Shown here: positions 22,733 through 34,393 of the stretch, piece after piece
Position numbering within the stretch: position 1 is the stretch's first letter
Layout of the letters: each line of letters begins with the position of its first letter
Assembly: GCA_015698045.1 (NCBI GenBank)
Contig: BLAL01000313.1
Coordinates: 434,001-498,000, forward strand
DNA from: Rhizophagus clarus
Lineage: Eukaryota > Glomeromycota > Glomeromycetes > Glomerales > Glomeraceae
Length of the DNA: 64,000 nucleotides
Reading direction: 5' to 3'
The notes under the pieces: generated by a model
Database searches by the model: none
What the model saw: only the letters and a program-made list of their open reading frames with translations
What the model was told of the DNA's origin: nothing
Translations under genes and position numbers: made by a program

Positions 22733-24024
22733 TATATTTGTCTGAAGTAGGAAAAAATTAATTTATAATTTCATGAAATTTTGTGTAAATGATTTTGGTT
22801 CAAAATAAAAGAAATAAATCGCAATCACACGAATTTAGCAGCTAGTAAAAGTATTTGTGGATGGTATAGCAAATATATGAGTTTGAATCAACGTTCTATT
22901 AATTAAAGGTAGTTATCAATAAATATCTAAACAGGACATGACAAGTACATTAGCTTCACAAGAATTGACTTACTCAACGGTATATTCAGTTCCTGTTATG
23001 GTCTTTTATTACAGTTCGTTGGTGGGCTCATATAATGCATCGCGAAGAACGACTTCATCCATACTATGTTCAAGTTTTTAGAAATAACATAACTTTCATT
23101 TATTAGTGTTATGATAAAAGTTATCGATTTATTGTTGTCAATATTGCAACCCTATAAAAAAAAAAATGGATACGTTTTTGTATGGAATTTGTACTGAAAG
23201 ATACGTTGCACGTTTTATAATATTGAGATACAGAATTAAACAATTTTCCGTATCTCATTATGTACGTTTTTACATAAAATGATACTGAGAAGCGTATATA
23301 CCTCCGAGATACGGAAAATTGGCCAAATCCGTATCTCCCAGTATTATAAAATGCATTTTTCAGCATTTAATAGTATAAATTCCGTATAAGTGTATAACGT
23401 ATCTATTTTTTTTTTATAGAGCAAGCCAAACAAATTGATTAATATTTCAATAAAGTTATTTTTATTTTCGTTGCACTGACTTAAAATAAAACCTATATAA
23501 TTTTTTTTTTAGTATAAAATATAGAAAAGGATTTTTCGAATAATGAAAAATTGAAAATTTTGATAATGAAATGAAAACATTTAATATTAAAATAAAACGT
23601 AACGTTATAATGAAAAATTGTAGATTCAGGGTTTATATAGGAACTTATACTATTCATTGCCGAATAAAAAATGACTGTGCCACAGGACAATGAATTCATT
23701 ATCTTTACAGGATTAATTCATGTTTTCAGGTCATTACTTCATAAAATTTTGCTATAAAGAAATTGAAATAAAAAAAAAAGTAGAACTAATTTTCACAATA
23801 TCAAAGTTTCATTTATTATTTGTGCAACATTTTAAGTGATTTACAGTTAACACCTCTATAAAAAAAGCAAGAGGGCGTCCATCTACGTGCATTAATGAGG
23901 TTAATCATCATTGTACAGCACTCATGTAAGCGACGATTTCTTTATTTAAACTACTGCTTCCGTTTATTACTGCTTTTTTTATCGTTTGGTGAATTAACGA
24001 TATTTTCAACCTGAACCGATAACT
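22733..24024. other. Spacer between Hsp70-like gene 2 and the GTPase chimera
   Basis: No gene. It holds the fold-back element at 23150-23419 and otherwise AT-rich sequence that recurs at 26416-27618 with small indels. The last ~100 bp is presumably the promoter of the 24025 gene. Confidence 0.6.
23150..23419. mobile_element. Fold-back MITE-like element, copy 1
   Basis: Starts CCCTATAAAAAAAAAAATGG and ends with TTTTTTTTTTATAG. Inside, GATACG-containing arms pair (CAATTTTCCGTATCTC against GAGATACGGAAAATTG, and TTTTATAATATT against AGTATTATAAAA), so almost the whole 270 bp is an imperfect inverted repeat. No clean target duplication was found. It was copied along with the surrounding tandem duplication. 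Confidence 0.65.
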
Positions 24025-26415
24025 ATGGAAGATAATACGTAAGAAATTAAAAAACTTAAGTTTCTTTTTTTCTTAATTAATTATAATATTTATTTATCTT
24101 TTAGTCCTTCATTGATTATTAACGCACCCGCAATACTCTTGGTTGGAACAACCGGTATTTACTTATGTAATTTTTTTCAATCATTTTTTTTTCTTTTTTT
24201 CCCTTTGATTGGAAGCATGTCGCACATTTATTTATTTGTAAGGCGTTGGTAAAAGCACATTAGGAAATATGATGTTAGGAACGTCTGAGGATGAAAATCC
24301 TACCTTTCCCGCTTCTGATAGCTGTGTAAGTATGTAAAATATAAATCTAAGAAAGCTAACCGTTTAATTCCTTCACGCATGATATATATATCAATGTTGG
24401 TATTTCAATACATAATTCATAAAAATAAATTAAAGTGAAGTTTGTAACGGGAACAAAAACAGAAGTTAATAGTAAATGATTCTTCGCTCTAAACTTAATT
24501 TTGAATACAATTTATATTTGTTTACTAACCCTCGAAAATAATAGTTTACTGTCACCAAAAAGTCTTGTTCTGCGATTTACAAAATTGGGGACGAAATTTA
24601 CAACATTATCGACACGCCAGGGATTTATGCAACTGATGTTCCCAACGAAGAAATCTTAAAAGAAATCGCTCTTACTATTCAAAAGTGTGCTTATGGAATT
24701 AAGGCTATATTATTCGTGTTAGGTGAGTGAGGTATTGATAATTACGATCATGTAGGGACTTGTGACTTACTAAATTAGAGGCATATATTGAAAAAAAATT
24801 GCCTATAGGATTTGGACGGTCGCCTGAACAAGTACATATGATTAACACAATAAAGAGATTCTTCATGGAAGAGCATTTCCGGTGCATGATTCTTGTTTTC
24901 TCAAAATGCAGAAAAAAGCAGACTTTAGATCCAGGATATTTTAGAAAGACTTATTGGAATGAGACAATTAAGGCCTTTATCAATTCCATAGGTAATCGAT
25001 GGTGTATTTCTCCGGATATAGATATATTTTCACCTGGTGATCATGTGTATGAACAACGCCTCAAAGAATTGCAATATCATATCACATCAATGAGTGCAGT
25101 ATACACAGCAGAAATTACTCGAAAAATCCGAGAAGTAAATGATGATATTATTAAAAATATACAGATTCAATTATCGCAAACTACTAAAAAGTTTAAAGAA
25201 GAAAAGAAAAAATTTCAAGATGTAAACCAATTGTACAAAAATTTACAAGAAAAATATAATGATTTAAATGACAAATACAACGAAGAGAAAAATCAACATC
25301 AAATAATTGTTGAAAATTTGAAAAGAGATATCGAAGGAATTGAAGATAAATATACAAAGAATATTCAACAATTAGAAAATCAGATTAGTGATATTAATCA
25401 ACAACATCAAACCAAAATCAAACTGCAAGAGCAACAAATTAATCAATTACAACAATCTATAGAATTGAAAGAAACTCAATTACAAAGTTTAGAAAAAGAA
25501 AAGGATGAACTAAATGCTGAAAATGATAGTCTATATCAAAGAAATACCAATTTGACAAATCAATTAGAAAATACTTTATCTGATCAATCAGATGACGCTG
25601 ATCAAAACCAAAATTACGTTATGAATTTAAATAATGATATTTCAGAATTAAATAATAATTTAAAGGAATATGTAACAGAATTAAATCAAGGTGTTATTGT
25701 GAACATAGAAGAAATTAGAAAACTTTTATTACTTTACAAATGTCCAACTAAAATTACAAATCAGAAGGATGATTTGTTACTTATTCAAGCAGTTTTGCAA
25801 CGTCATATTATTGAAACGATATTTTCTGATGCAACAAAGTACTTTCAAAGTACAGGAAAGTCAGGACAAAATTATCTTGAATCAGATATTATTAATAAAG
25901 CATCTTTGTTATCCACATTATTAGCTAATGCTTCTAAATATCGTACTGGAAGTGATGAAATAATACGCGTTGCATCAACAAATTTACATAAACAAGTTTA
26001 TTTGATTCTTGATAATTGTGGATTTACTGATATAAAAAGTAATACTATATTTGAGCATCCTTTCATCACTTTTTGTAAGAAAAAATTAAACAACATTATG
26101 AATGATTTACGTATTATCAAATGTCAGCAAGAGAAAATTGCAGTTGAGAACTTGGCAGCAACTATAATTCGCGAAATTATAAAGATATTTTGGTTCAGAC
26201 TAAAAGTATATGAACCTTTTGTTCTACAATATGTTTGGATTCCATATAATGTTAAGGTGAATGAAAAATTTATGGAAGGAGAAAATTTTGATGATAATGA
26301 TAATGAAAATTTGTATGTAGATTTGTGTTACTTTCCTTTAATTGGAAGAGATTTTACATCAAACAACCATAAAGTTTACGTTCCTGCAAAAGTCTTTGTA
26401 CGAAAAAATCAGTAA
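24025..26415 (+). CDS. AIG1/GIMAP-type GTPase fused to coiled coil and Hsp70-gene C-terminal module (chimera)
   Basis: Five exons: 24025-24038, 24105-24154, 24243-24325, 24545-24722, 24809-26415, GT-AG, 643 aa, no stop. G domain ~10-215: Walker A GTTGVGKST (19-27), G3 DTPG (72-75), KCAYGIKAILFVLG, then RSPEQVHMINTIKRFFMEEH and MILVFSK near the G4 position, as in AIG1/GIMAP GTPases (Toc34-like fold). Coil ~220-385, then a ~255-aa module almost identical to the end of the 18502 gene, including its 3' flank. Left of a 39-bp shared stretch (25356-25394) the sequence follows the 27619 gene (ACAAAG); right of it, it follows the Hsp70-like gene (TTAATCAAC). Probably cytosolic and oligomerising. GTPase activity is likely from the intact P-loop and DTPG; its role is unknown. 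Confidence 0.87.
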
Positions 26416-27618
26416 TATATTTGTCTGAAGTAGGAAAAAATTAATTTATAATTTCATGAAATTTTGTGTAAATGATTTTGGTTCAAAATAAAAGAAATAA
26501 ATCGCAATCACACGTGGATGGTATAGCAAATATATGAGTTTGAATCAACGTTCTATTAATTAAAGGTAGTTATCAATAAATATCTAAACAGGACATGACA
26601 AGTACATTAGCTTCACAAGAATTGACTTGCTCAACGGTATGTTCAGTTCCTGTTATGGTCTTTTATTACAGTTCTTTGATGGGCTCATATAATGCATCGT
26701 GAAGAACGACTTCATCCATACTATGTTCAAGTTTTTAGAAATAACATATCTTTCATTTATTAGTGTCATGATAAAAGTAGTCGATTTATTGTTGTTAATA
26801 TTGCAACCCTATAAAAAAAAAATGGATACGTTTTTGTATGGAATTTGTACTGAAAGATACGTTGCACGTTTTATAATATTGAGATACAGAATTAAACAAT
26901 TTTCCGTATCTCATTATGTACGTTTTTACATAAAATGATACTGAGAAGCGTATATACCTCCCAGATACGGAAAATTGGCCAAATCCGTATCTCCCAGTAT
27001 TATAAAACGCATTTTTCAGCATTTAATAGTATAAATTCCGTATAAGTGTATAACGTATCTATTTTTTTTATAGAGCAAGCCAAACAAATTGATTAATATT
27101 TCAATAAAGTTATTTTTATTTTCGTTGCACTGACTTAAAATAAAACCTATATAATTTTTTTTTTAGCATAAAATATAGAAAAGGATTTTTCGAATAATGA
27201 AAAATTGAAAATTTTGATAATGAAAGGAAAACATTTAATATTAAAATAAAACGTAACGTTATAATGAAAAATTGTAGATTCAGGGTTTATATAAGAACTT
27301 ATACTATTCATTGCCGAATAAAAAATGACTGTGCCACAGGACAATGAATTCATTATCTTTACAGGATTAATTCATGTTTTCAGGTCATTACTTCATAAAA
27401 TTTTGCTATAAAGAAATCGAAATAAAAAAAAGTAGAACAGTTAACACCTCTATAAAAAATGCAAGAGAGCGTCCATCTACGTGCATTAATGAGGTTAATC
27501 ATCATTGTACAGCACTCATGTAAACGACGATTTCTATATTTAAACTACTGCTTCCGTTTATTACTGCTTTTTTTATCGTTTGGTGAATTAACGATATTTT
27601 CAACCTGAACCGATAACT
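26416..27618. other. Spacer between the two GTPase genes
   Basis: Copy of the 22733-24024 spacer. It contains the second fold-back element and no gene. Confidence 0.6.
26807..27073. mobile_element. Fold-back MITE-like element, copy 2
   Basis: Duplicate of the element at 23150-23419, same ends and same internal pairing arms, few substitutions. Its presence in both units means it was inserted before the tandem duplication. Confidence 0.65.
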
Positions 27619-29026
27619 ATGGAAGATAATACGTAAGAAATTAAAAAACTTAAGTTTCTTTTTTTCTTAATTAATTATAATATTTATTTATCTTTTAGTC
27701 CTTCATTGATTATTAACGCACCCGCAATACTCTTGGTTGGAAAAGCCGGTATTTACTTATGTAATTTTTTTCAATCATTTTTTTTTCTTTTTTTCCCGTT
27801 GATTGGAAGCATGTCGCACATTTATTTATTTGTAAGGCGTTGGTAAAAGCACATTAGGAAATATGATGTTAGGAACGTCTGAGGATGAAAATCCTACCTT
27901 CCCCGCTTCTGATAGCTATGTGAGTATGTAAAATATAAATCTAAGAAAGCGAAACCGTTTAATTCCTTCGTACATGATATATATATCAATGTTGGTGTTT
28001 CAATACATAATCATAAAAAGAAATAAGGTGAAGTTTGTAACGGTAACATAACAATAAATAATCCTTCGCTCTAAACTTAATTTGAATATAATTTATATTT
28101 GTTTACTAACCCTCGAAAATAATAGTTTACTGTCACCAAAAAGTCTTGTTCTGCGATTTACAGGGACGAAATTTACAACATTATCGACACACCAGGGATT
28201 TATGCAACTGATGTTCCCAACGAAGAAATCTTAAAAGAAATCGCTCTTACTATTCAAAAGTTTGCTTATGGAATTAAGGCTATATTATTCGTGATTTGTG
28301 AATGAGGTATTGATAATTACGATCATGTAGGGACTTGTGACTTACTAAATTAGAGACATGTATTGAAAAAAAAATGCCTATAGTAGCCGGACGGTCCTCG
28401 CCTGAACAAGTACATATGATCAACACAATAAAGAGATTCTTCATGGAAGAGCATTTCCGGTGCATGATTCTTGTTTTCTCAAAATGCAGAAAAAAGCAGA
28501 CTTTAAATCCAGGATATTTTAGAAAGACTTATTGGAATGAGACAATTGAGGCCTTTATCAATTCCATAGGTAATCGATGGGGTATTTCTCCGGATATAGA
28601 TATATTTTCACCTGGTGATCATGTGTATGAACAACGCCTCAAAGAATTGCAATATCATATCACATCAATGAGTGCAGTATACACAGCAGAAATTACTCGA
28701 AAAATCCGAGAAGTAAATGATGATATTATTAAAATATGCAGATTCAATTATCGCAAACTACTAAAAAGTTTAAAGAAGAAAAGAAAATTTTACAAGAAAA
28801 ATATAATGATTTAAATGACAAATACAACGAAGAGAAAAATCAACATCAAATAATTGTTGAAAATTTGAAAAGAGATATCGAAGGAATTGAAGATAAATAT
28901 ACAAAGAATATTCAACAATTAGAAAATCAGATTAGTGATATCAAACAACGACATCAGACCGAGATTAAGTTTAAAGAACAACAAATTTCTTTGTTGAAAC
29001 ACATGCATCAATTTCAAAAAATGTGA
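27619..29026 (+). pseudogene. AIG1/GIMAP-type GTPase with short coil, frameshifted
   Basis: Same exon plan as the 24025 gene: 27619-27632, 27699-27748, 27837-27919, 28126-28297, then 28384 onward. Walker A reads GKAGVGKST and DTPG is kept; a 6-bp deletion near 28161 removes two residues in frame. The exon 4 donor changed from TTAG/GTGAGT to ATTT/GTGAAT but still splices in frame with the altered acceptor side (VILAGRSSPEQVH). In exon 5 one A is missing near 28733 (ATTAAAATATG against ATTAAAAATATA in the chimera), which shifts the frame at the start of the coil; the original frame continues at 28736-29026. After 28941 the sequence leaves the duplication and ends in SLLKHMHQFQKM and a stop, a natural short end lacking the C-terminal module. 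This probably shows the ancestral layout of the GTPase. Frameshift is the only break. Confidence 0.78.
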
Positions 29027-30467
29027 TAAACATATTGTTGACCATGTTTAATATTATTTCCAATATATGCCAAAAATTAATGCAAATAATTGAACAAATA
29101 AACAAGAAAAATAAATGATTTCAAGATGTTATAAGTGTTTTGCTATTATCTTCCAAAAATACCAGTAAAATCTTTTATAAACACTATTGTAACTTTAAAT
29201 TTCGATTTGATAGACGTAATACTATGATTACCTGGGTCAATATGTCTACGTATTATGAAAAAAAAGATGAATCTTTCCGTTCACGTGTATTTCTCTGTCC
29301 GCCACGTGAGCGTCATCCAATAATATAATCGATTTATTTATTTAAAAAGTTAAAAAATTTATTATTTATGTAAGTCTGAATGGCAATGGCAAAATATTAA
29401 AAGTAATATTATTAATGAAATTATTTTTTATTCCATAAGTTAAACTTATGTGTCACGGAAAAATTTTATATTTATTTTATGTGAAATTAAAATTGTTTCC
29501 TACGCGTTTGAGTCAGATACGCAGTTTGTCATCTAACACAAATCAATAAATAACAATAAAAATAACAGCCTTTCTATATTATTATATCTATGGTTAAAGA
29601 AGTTTGACCTAATCTCAAATTTTTAGAAAAGATGGACGATGATATTACAGCGCTAAAAAAATTCGTCAAACTACGTCAAGAATTCAATAATATACTGGTA
29701 ATATATTATTGTAGCGCATCTACTGTAAGTATTAAAATAACTAACTTATTTACAGAAATTCAATTATTATGGGTAACTATATTTGCTTTTTTCACCATTT
29801 TTTATTGTTAAATATTGCACATTTTGTGAACAATAAATTTTATTCTACGATTTTTACGAAACATAATTACCGAAAATAATAATCCGGATCATGTGTGAAG
29901 ATCAAGTAACTTGTAACCTGGTTACAATTTTTTCATGGAGATGCTAGGATGCACGATCGACAATGGGCAGTATCCTAATTCTATCCTTAGACATAATACC
30001 CTAGTAAAAAAAAATCCCTGTTTCAGGAAAATATTTCCACACTCCCAGTTGATCGTCCAATCGGCGGTTTATGAGAGCGTTGCCTTCCAGAAATGTTAGT
30101 CGACTTGGTTAGAATAGAAATATACGTGATTTGAAAAAGGTTCGCTTTACTAATTTTGCAAGAACGCGTTTTATAAGAGTTACATATTATTTTTTTATTC
30201 TATACGTTTCATTTTTCTTAATAAATATTAATTAATAATGCATGCAGCACTTTAAAAAAAAGTGATATACGAAAAAATTTCTTTAATTTTAATGATAGAG
30301 ATAGTATAACTTATAACTTGTATTGTAGGTACAATTTTATGTCGAAAAATACAAATTTTATTTAAAATATTAATTAATATCAACTAACATATTAGCTTTG
30401 TACATTTAGAAGGATTTACGTGTCATTTAATGCTTTTTTTAATATATATGAAAAAAAATCCTTTAAA
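29027..30467. other. Intergenic stretch
   Basis: No identified gene. An open stretch at 29140-29328 starts with many Lys/Asn/Tyr residues and resembles nothing I know. ATG at 29632 opens MDDDITALKKFVKLRQEFNN and meets a GTAATA donor-like site, possibly a lone 5' exon, unsupported downstream. The part 29880-30130 is less AT-rich, without a recognisable feature. Confidence 0.4.
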
Positions 30468-31250
30468 TTATAAATTAGTCATGACAAAAGAAGTCAAACC
30501 GATTATGAACAAAGCGACCTCAGATATACCAACAAAAGATGATGCGGTATTTGCTGCTTTAGGGTTAGGATCTACAACCTTGATATCAGCACATTGATAG
30601 GTAAAATTCACTCCTCCTTGAATGAAAATAGTTTGAAGTACACCTTGGTCACCAATTTTTGCACCAGCTTTAGAGACATTAATTGGTACAGTATAAGGTT
30701 TCGGTCCTGTTCCTTCAGCAACGGCAACTGTGACATTATCTTCATGTATCGAAAAAATATATATATAAATTTAATATATATTTATTTAAGAACAAAAAGA
30801 AAAATTAAACCTTTTTAAGAATTAAAAACCTGAGACAGATTGGAAAGTGCTATTAGAATCAGGAGCGTAGTTGAAGAGCAAAACACCGTCACCATGACCG
30901 ATATCAACCGTAGCTTGACCATCTATATAATATAAAATTCAAAATAGATTATCATGACAGTGATCAAATTAATGACGAGATCGCCATATTATTTTCGCAT
31001 GAAATAGGGACCGTTAAAGAGAATTCGAATGCAAAGCTAAAGCTAATGATTGAACGTTCAACTTACCTGTAACAGGAAAGTCTGTTATAGCAGTAGTATT
31101 TACTTCATTAGAACCTCCACAAGGAGGATCTCTCATTGTATCGTCATTATTTCCTCTAAATGGAGGATTGACAAATGCTATATGAGCATTTGCAGAAGAA
31201 ATGAGAACGAAAAAAAAGATAAAGGCCACAGCAAAAATTTTTGAATTCAT
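30468..31250 (-). CDS. Secreted BIM1/X325-like copper-binding protein, GPI-anchored
   Basis: Three exons on the minus strand: 31250-31067, 30922-30830, 30739-30468, GT-AG, 182 aa. Residues 1-22 are a signal peptide (MNSKIFAVAF...SSANA) and cleavage leaves H23 as the mature N-terminus (HIAFVNPPFRG), as in LPMO-like copper proteins. RDPPCGG, QATVDIGHGDGVLLFNY, TVAVAEGTGPKPY and FTYQCADIKV follow the BIM1/X325 family pattern. The His in IGHGD and nearby Asp are candidate further copper ligands together with the N-terminal amine (inference). The C-terminus (SSFVGISEVALFIIGLTSFV) is a hydrophobic tail suited to a GPI anchor. Family members bind copper at the cell surface and help uptake (Cryptococcus BIM1) or have no polysaccharide oxidation activity. 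It stands alone, unlike its neighbours in composition and conserved across fungi. Confidence 0.88.
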
Positions 31251-33475
31251 ATTTATAAATTGAGAAATGTTTGAGAACTATTTTAATTTTTTTTTTTTTT
31301 AAAGAATGATTTTTTTAAAGAAAAAATTTCATTGGGATTGAACGATTATTTATAATGAAATGTTAGAGTAAGACTTTATGACGTACAGTATATTCATTGT
31401 GATCGTCGTACCGAAGATAAAGTTCAGATTATCTTGAGATGGGGAAGTACAAAGGGTCAATTAATGACAATTTTGTGTATATCAAAAAAATATTTTGTCT
31501 ATCACATTTACCTTAATTGGATTAAGTACTTCTAATTAAAAAATTTTTTTCTTTCACAAAAAAACTAAAAAGAATTTTCTTCTAATGTAACTGTTACAGT
31601 ATTACGAACCAGTCTTCACGAACAATAGTTTCCTATTTATTTTATGTAAAGAAATTTCTCAAAAGAACAAACTTTATCAGTTAAATAAACATTATAAAAT
31701 ACTATTTTTACCTTTATATTATTGTACGTGAGAAGAAAATGAACAAATGATTAGATGGAAAGATACGGAATTGTCAAACAAGAGTGCAGAATTAAAGTTT
31801 AATCAATGACGACATGTGATTGACGTGAAGGAAAAAAGAAGAAAAAGAATAATCAACTAATTAATTAATAACATGATTTAAAAAAGACATAGTATTAAGA
31901 CAGCAAGATTTTTAACCATATTAATATATCGAGTCGAGCGATAATCAAAATATTATAGTGGAATGATATGAGTGGAGAGCTTTTTTCAAATCGAAGTTGC
32001 ATAAGTATCACCGATCGGTAATTGGTAAAGATTAAGTTTGATCTATCTCAAATTGTATAACTTCATTTTCCTCCTTTGTCATATCCGTCAGTTTATCAGT
32101 TATCTGTTTATAACTTGATTTCCAAAAAAAAAAAAATTTTTTTTTAAAGTCCAATTTTTTTTTTACTTTGAAAGCGATGCAGTTATGAATAAGGATTTCA
32201 ACTTCAAAAGACTCAAGTTATCGTTAGTAATACTTTCATTATTTCATGATAAATGTTCGGTTAACGACAAACAAAGTTAATTTCGGTATTTTGTTATTCC
32301 GAAAAATGTAACCACGTACAATAAAGTCATTATTTGTTATTGTGGTAGTTTGGTTACGAGAGGGACGAAAAATTTTTATTCAAATTGACTATAATATTAT
32401 TAATATCATCATTTATGTAATTATCCATATTTTTCTTTTTAATATGGATACACTTGCGCACATTACTCATGAATTAGTTGAATTACGTACTGAAACGAAA
32501 GTTATTGATTTAATAATCTTTGAACGGGATTGATTATTCGGGATTTCGGTTGATATTTTTTTTTGTACAATAATATAAAAAAAAAATAATAATTTTTTAG
32601 AAATTTGGGAGAATACAGCTGTATTATTTTACTCTATTTGTTTATTTTATTTTTACATTTTAGAATAATTGGAATCGTAAGATAAATTTCGTGTAATGAT
32701 GTTTTTACGAGTGTGTAATTATTTTTATGTGTTTTATTCATTTATTTTATAATTTTTTTTTATTAGACAAAGTGAATTTCGTAATTGTGGAATTGTGGCG
32801 TTTTTTTTTTGTTTTTTATTAACATATTTCCTTTATAACAATACACTTTTAAGGTATTATACGGAATAAATTTTTTCTTTGTGATCCTTTGTTTCATTTT
32901 TAATTTTGTTATTTTCTTTTTTATTAACAAGTCAACTTGTGAATTAAACGAAAAATTCGAATCGATTATGATTTGACTCGTCATAAATTCAGTTGTTGAT
33001 CGACTCGTTGACTCTGTATCCAGTTATTGTGTGTTATTGTTTGTAAATAAAGATTTGACCGAACCGTTTTTTTTTTCAAATAATTGTAATTTAAGTCAAA
33101 TAATCATGCAAAGCTTTACAATTATTAACTGAGCATGCAAATTGCTCTTGACCGATCGTCGATCACATTAATTTCTTTTTTTTTTTATAAAAGTTCTTTA
33201 TTTGTGCATTTTTTTTTTTTCAGCATTAAATATAATGTAATAATTTAACTGAATGAACTATAAAAAAAATTATGTTCAAATGAAATAAATTGCAAGGATT
33301 TTATTTATTTATTCATTTATTAATTTAATTATTTTCTATGTTTTAATATTTAATTTTAATTTACGTTATAAAATTCAATTTAAATTTTATCAAAATTACG
33401 TGACACAGTCTCCACAATTTAGCCCTTGGTTAAAAGTAAAATTATCATTTCAATAATAAATATTCAAACAAAATA
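31251..33475. other. Intergenic stretch
   Basis: No gene I can support. The first ~150 bp upstream of 31250 is presumably the promoter of the copper protein. A block at about 32680-32740 (TAAATTTCGTGTAATGATG then TTTTTACGAG) resembles 14950-15000. A 29-codon open stretch from ATG 32444 (MDTLAHITHELVELRTETKV) is unidentified. Confidence 0.4.
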
Positions 33476-34393
33476 CAGGCCTGGTCATAAGTATCTGTAC
33501 CCCAATATTTTTTGAAGTCATGTGATAACCTACCCTAAAAATTTCCAGGGTTGAAGGTCATTCTTAATCTTGATCATTTACAAAATTAGAGGTTTGTATA
33601 ACATATAAATCAGGAGTTAGATGATCGGTGAATTTTAGCTGCAAAATGACGATCTTTTCTAATAAATTATACAAAACAGTTTTTTGTGCGCAAATATTCA
33701 ATCAAATTAAAGTGAAATTTTGAAAAAATAGTTACTTACATTTATTATAATTAAGATTATAGCCATTTATTGGGCCAAGAATAACATTAAAATAAAGTCT
33801 TAAATAATGAAAAAAATCATATCATATGCAAAAAATCCATTTTTATAGTGATTTTTTTAGCTCTGAGGTTTAGTAAACCAATTTGCTTTCAGTAGAACCT
33901 CAATACTCATTTTATGCATAATATCTATAAAAGGGATCTCTTGGCTTATTCCTATAAGTTTTTTAGTAAATATAATTTAGAGTAAATTCTGCATAAAGTT
34001 AATAATTCTAAACACCATTCAAAAATCACAATAAAATAAAAGGAAGATTATAACATAATTAAAATTCTCTGGCTATGCATCTAATTTGATTAAAACTCTA
34101 GAAAAACGTTTAATGACTCTTAAAAAATTAATATATCAAAAAAAAATTCTATATAACTAAGAGGTCAGGGCATGAAATAATAAAAAAATGAAAATATTCA
34201 CGTAAAAGAAGATAACTTTTTTTGAAACACAAAATTTACCGATCATCTAATTCCTGATCTACGTATCATAAAAGCCTGTAATTTTACATATTATCAAGGT
34301 TATTATTGTACTTGAATTTAAAAAAAAATTTTAATGAAAGTTGTTATTTAACTTCAGAAATTACAGGGGTACAGTTACTTATGTCCAGGACTG
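33476..34393. mobile_element. Tc1/mariner-like element with long inverted repeats, no transposase
   Basis: 918 bp. The left end reads CAGGCCTGGTCATAAGTATC then TGTACCCC; the complement of the right end reads CAGTCCTGGACATAAGTAAC then TGTACCCC. TA flanks both ends (33474-33475, 34394-34395). The inverted arms extend inward about 160 bp (a GATGATCGGT-containing stretch near 33620 pairs with ACCGATCATC near 34240). No transposase open frame inside, so it is a deletion derivative or large MITE. Confidence 0.87.

Larger units (their letters stand above)
21673..25355 (+). repeat. Tandem duplication, unit 1 (~3.68 kb)
   Basis: Runs from inside the coiled coil of the Hsp70-like gene, through its C-terminal module and 3' flank, to the GTPase head and coil start of the 24025 gene. 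It is repeated with only scattered differences at 25356-28902. The boundary is a 39-bp identical stretch in the coil (21673-21711, 25356-25394, 28903-28941). Differences include small indels in the 3' flank (for example at about 22842 and 23795) and a 6-bp deletion in the GTPase of unit 2. Confidence 0.88.
25356..28902 (+). repeat. Tandem duplication, unit 2 (~3.55 kb)
   Basis: Second copy of 21673-25355, carrying the C-terminal module of the chimera, its 3' flank, the fold-back element and the head of the second GTPase gene. It is shorter by about 136 bp because of indels, mainly in the noncoding part. Confidence 0.88.

Noticed and set aside
23121-23699. Minus-strand open frames after the Hsp70-like gene, repeated at 26.8-27.4 kb
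   Set aside because: They lie in the fold-back element and spacer; their repetition is explained by the tandem duplication, and they show no protein features.
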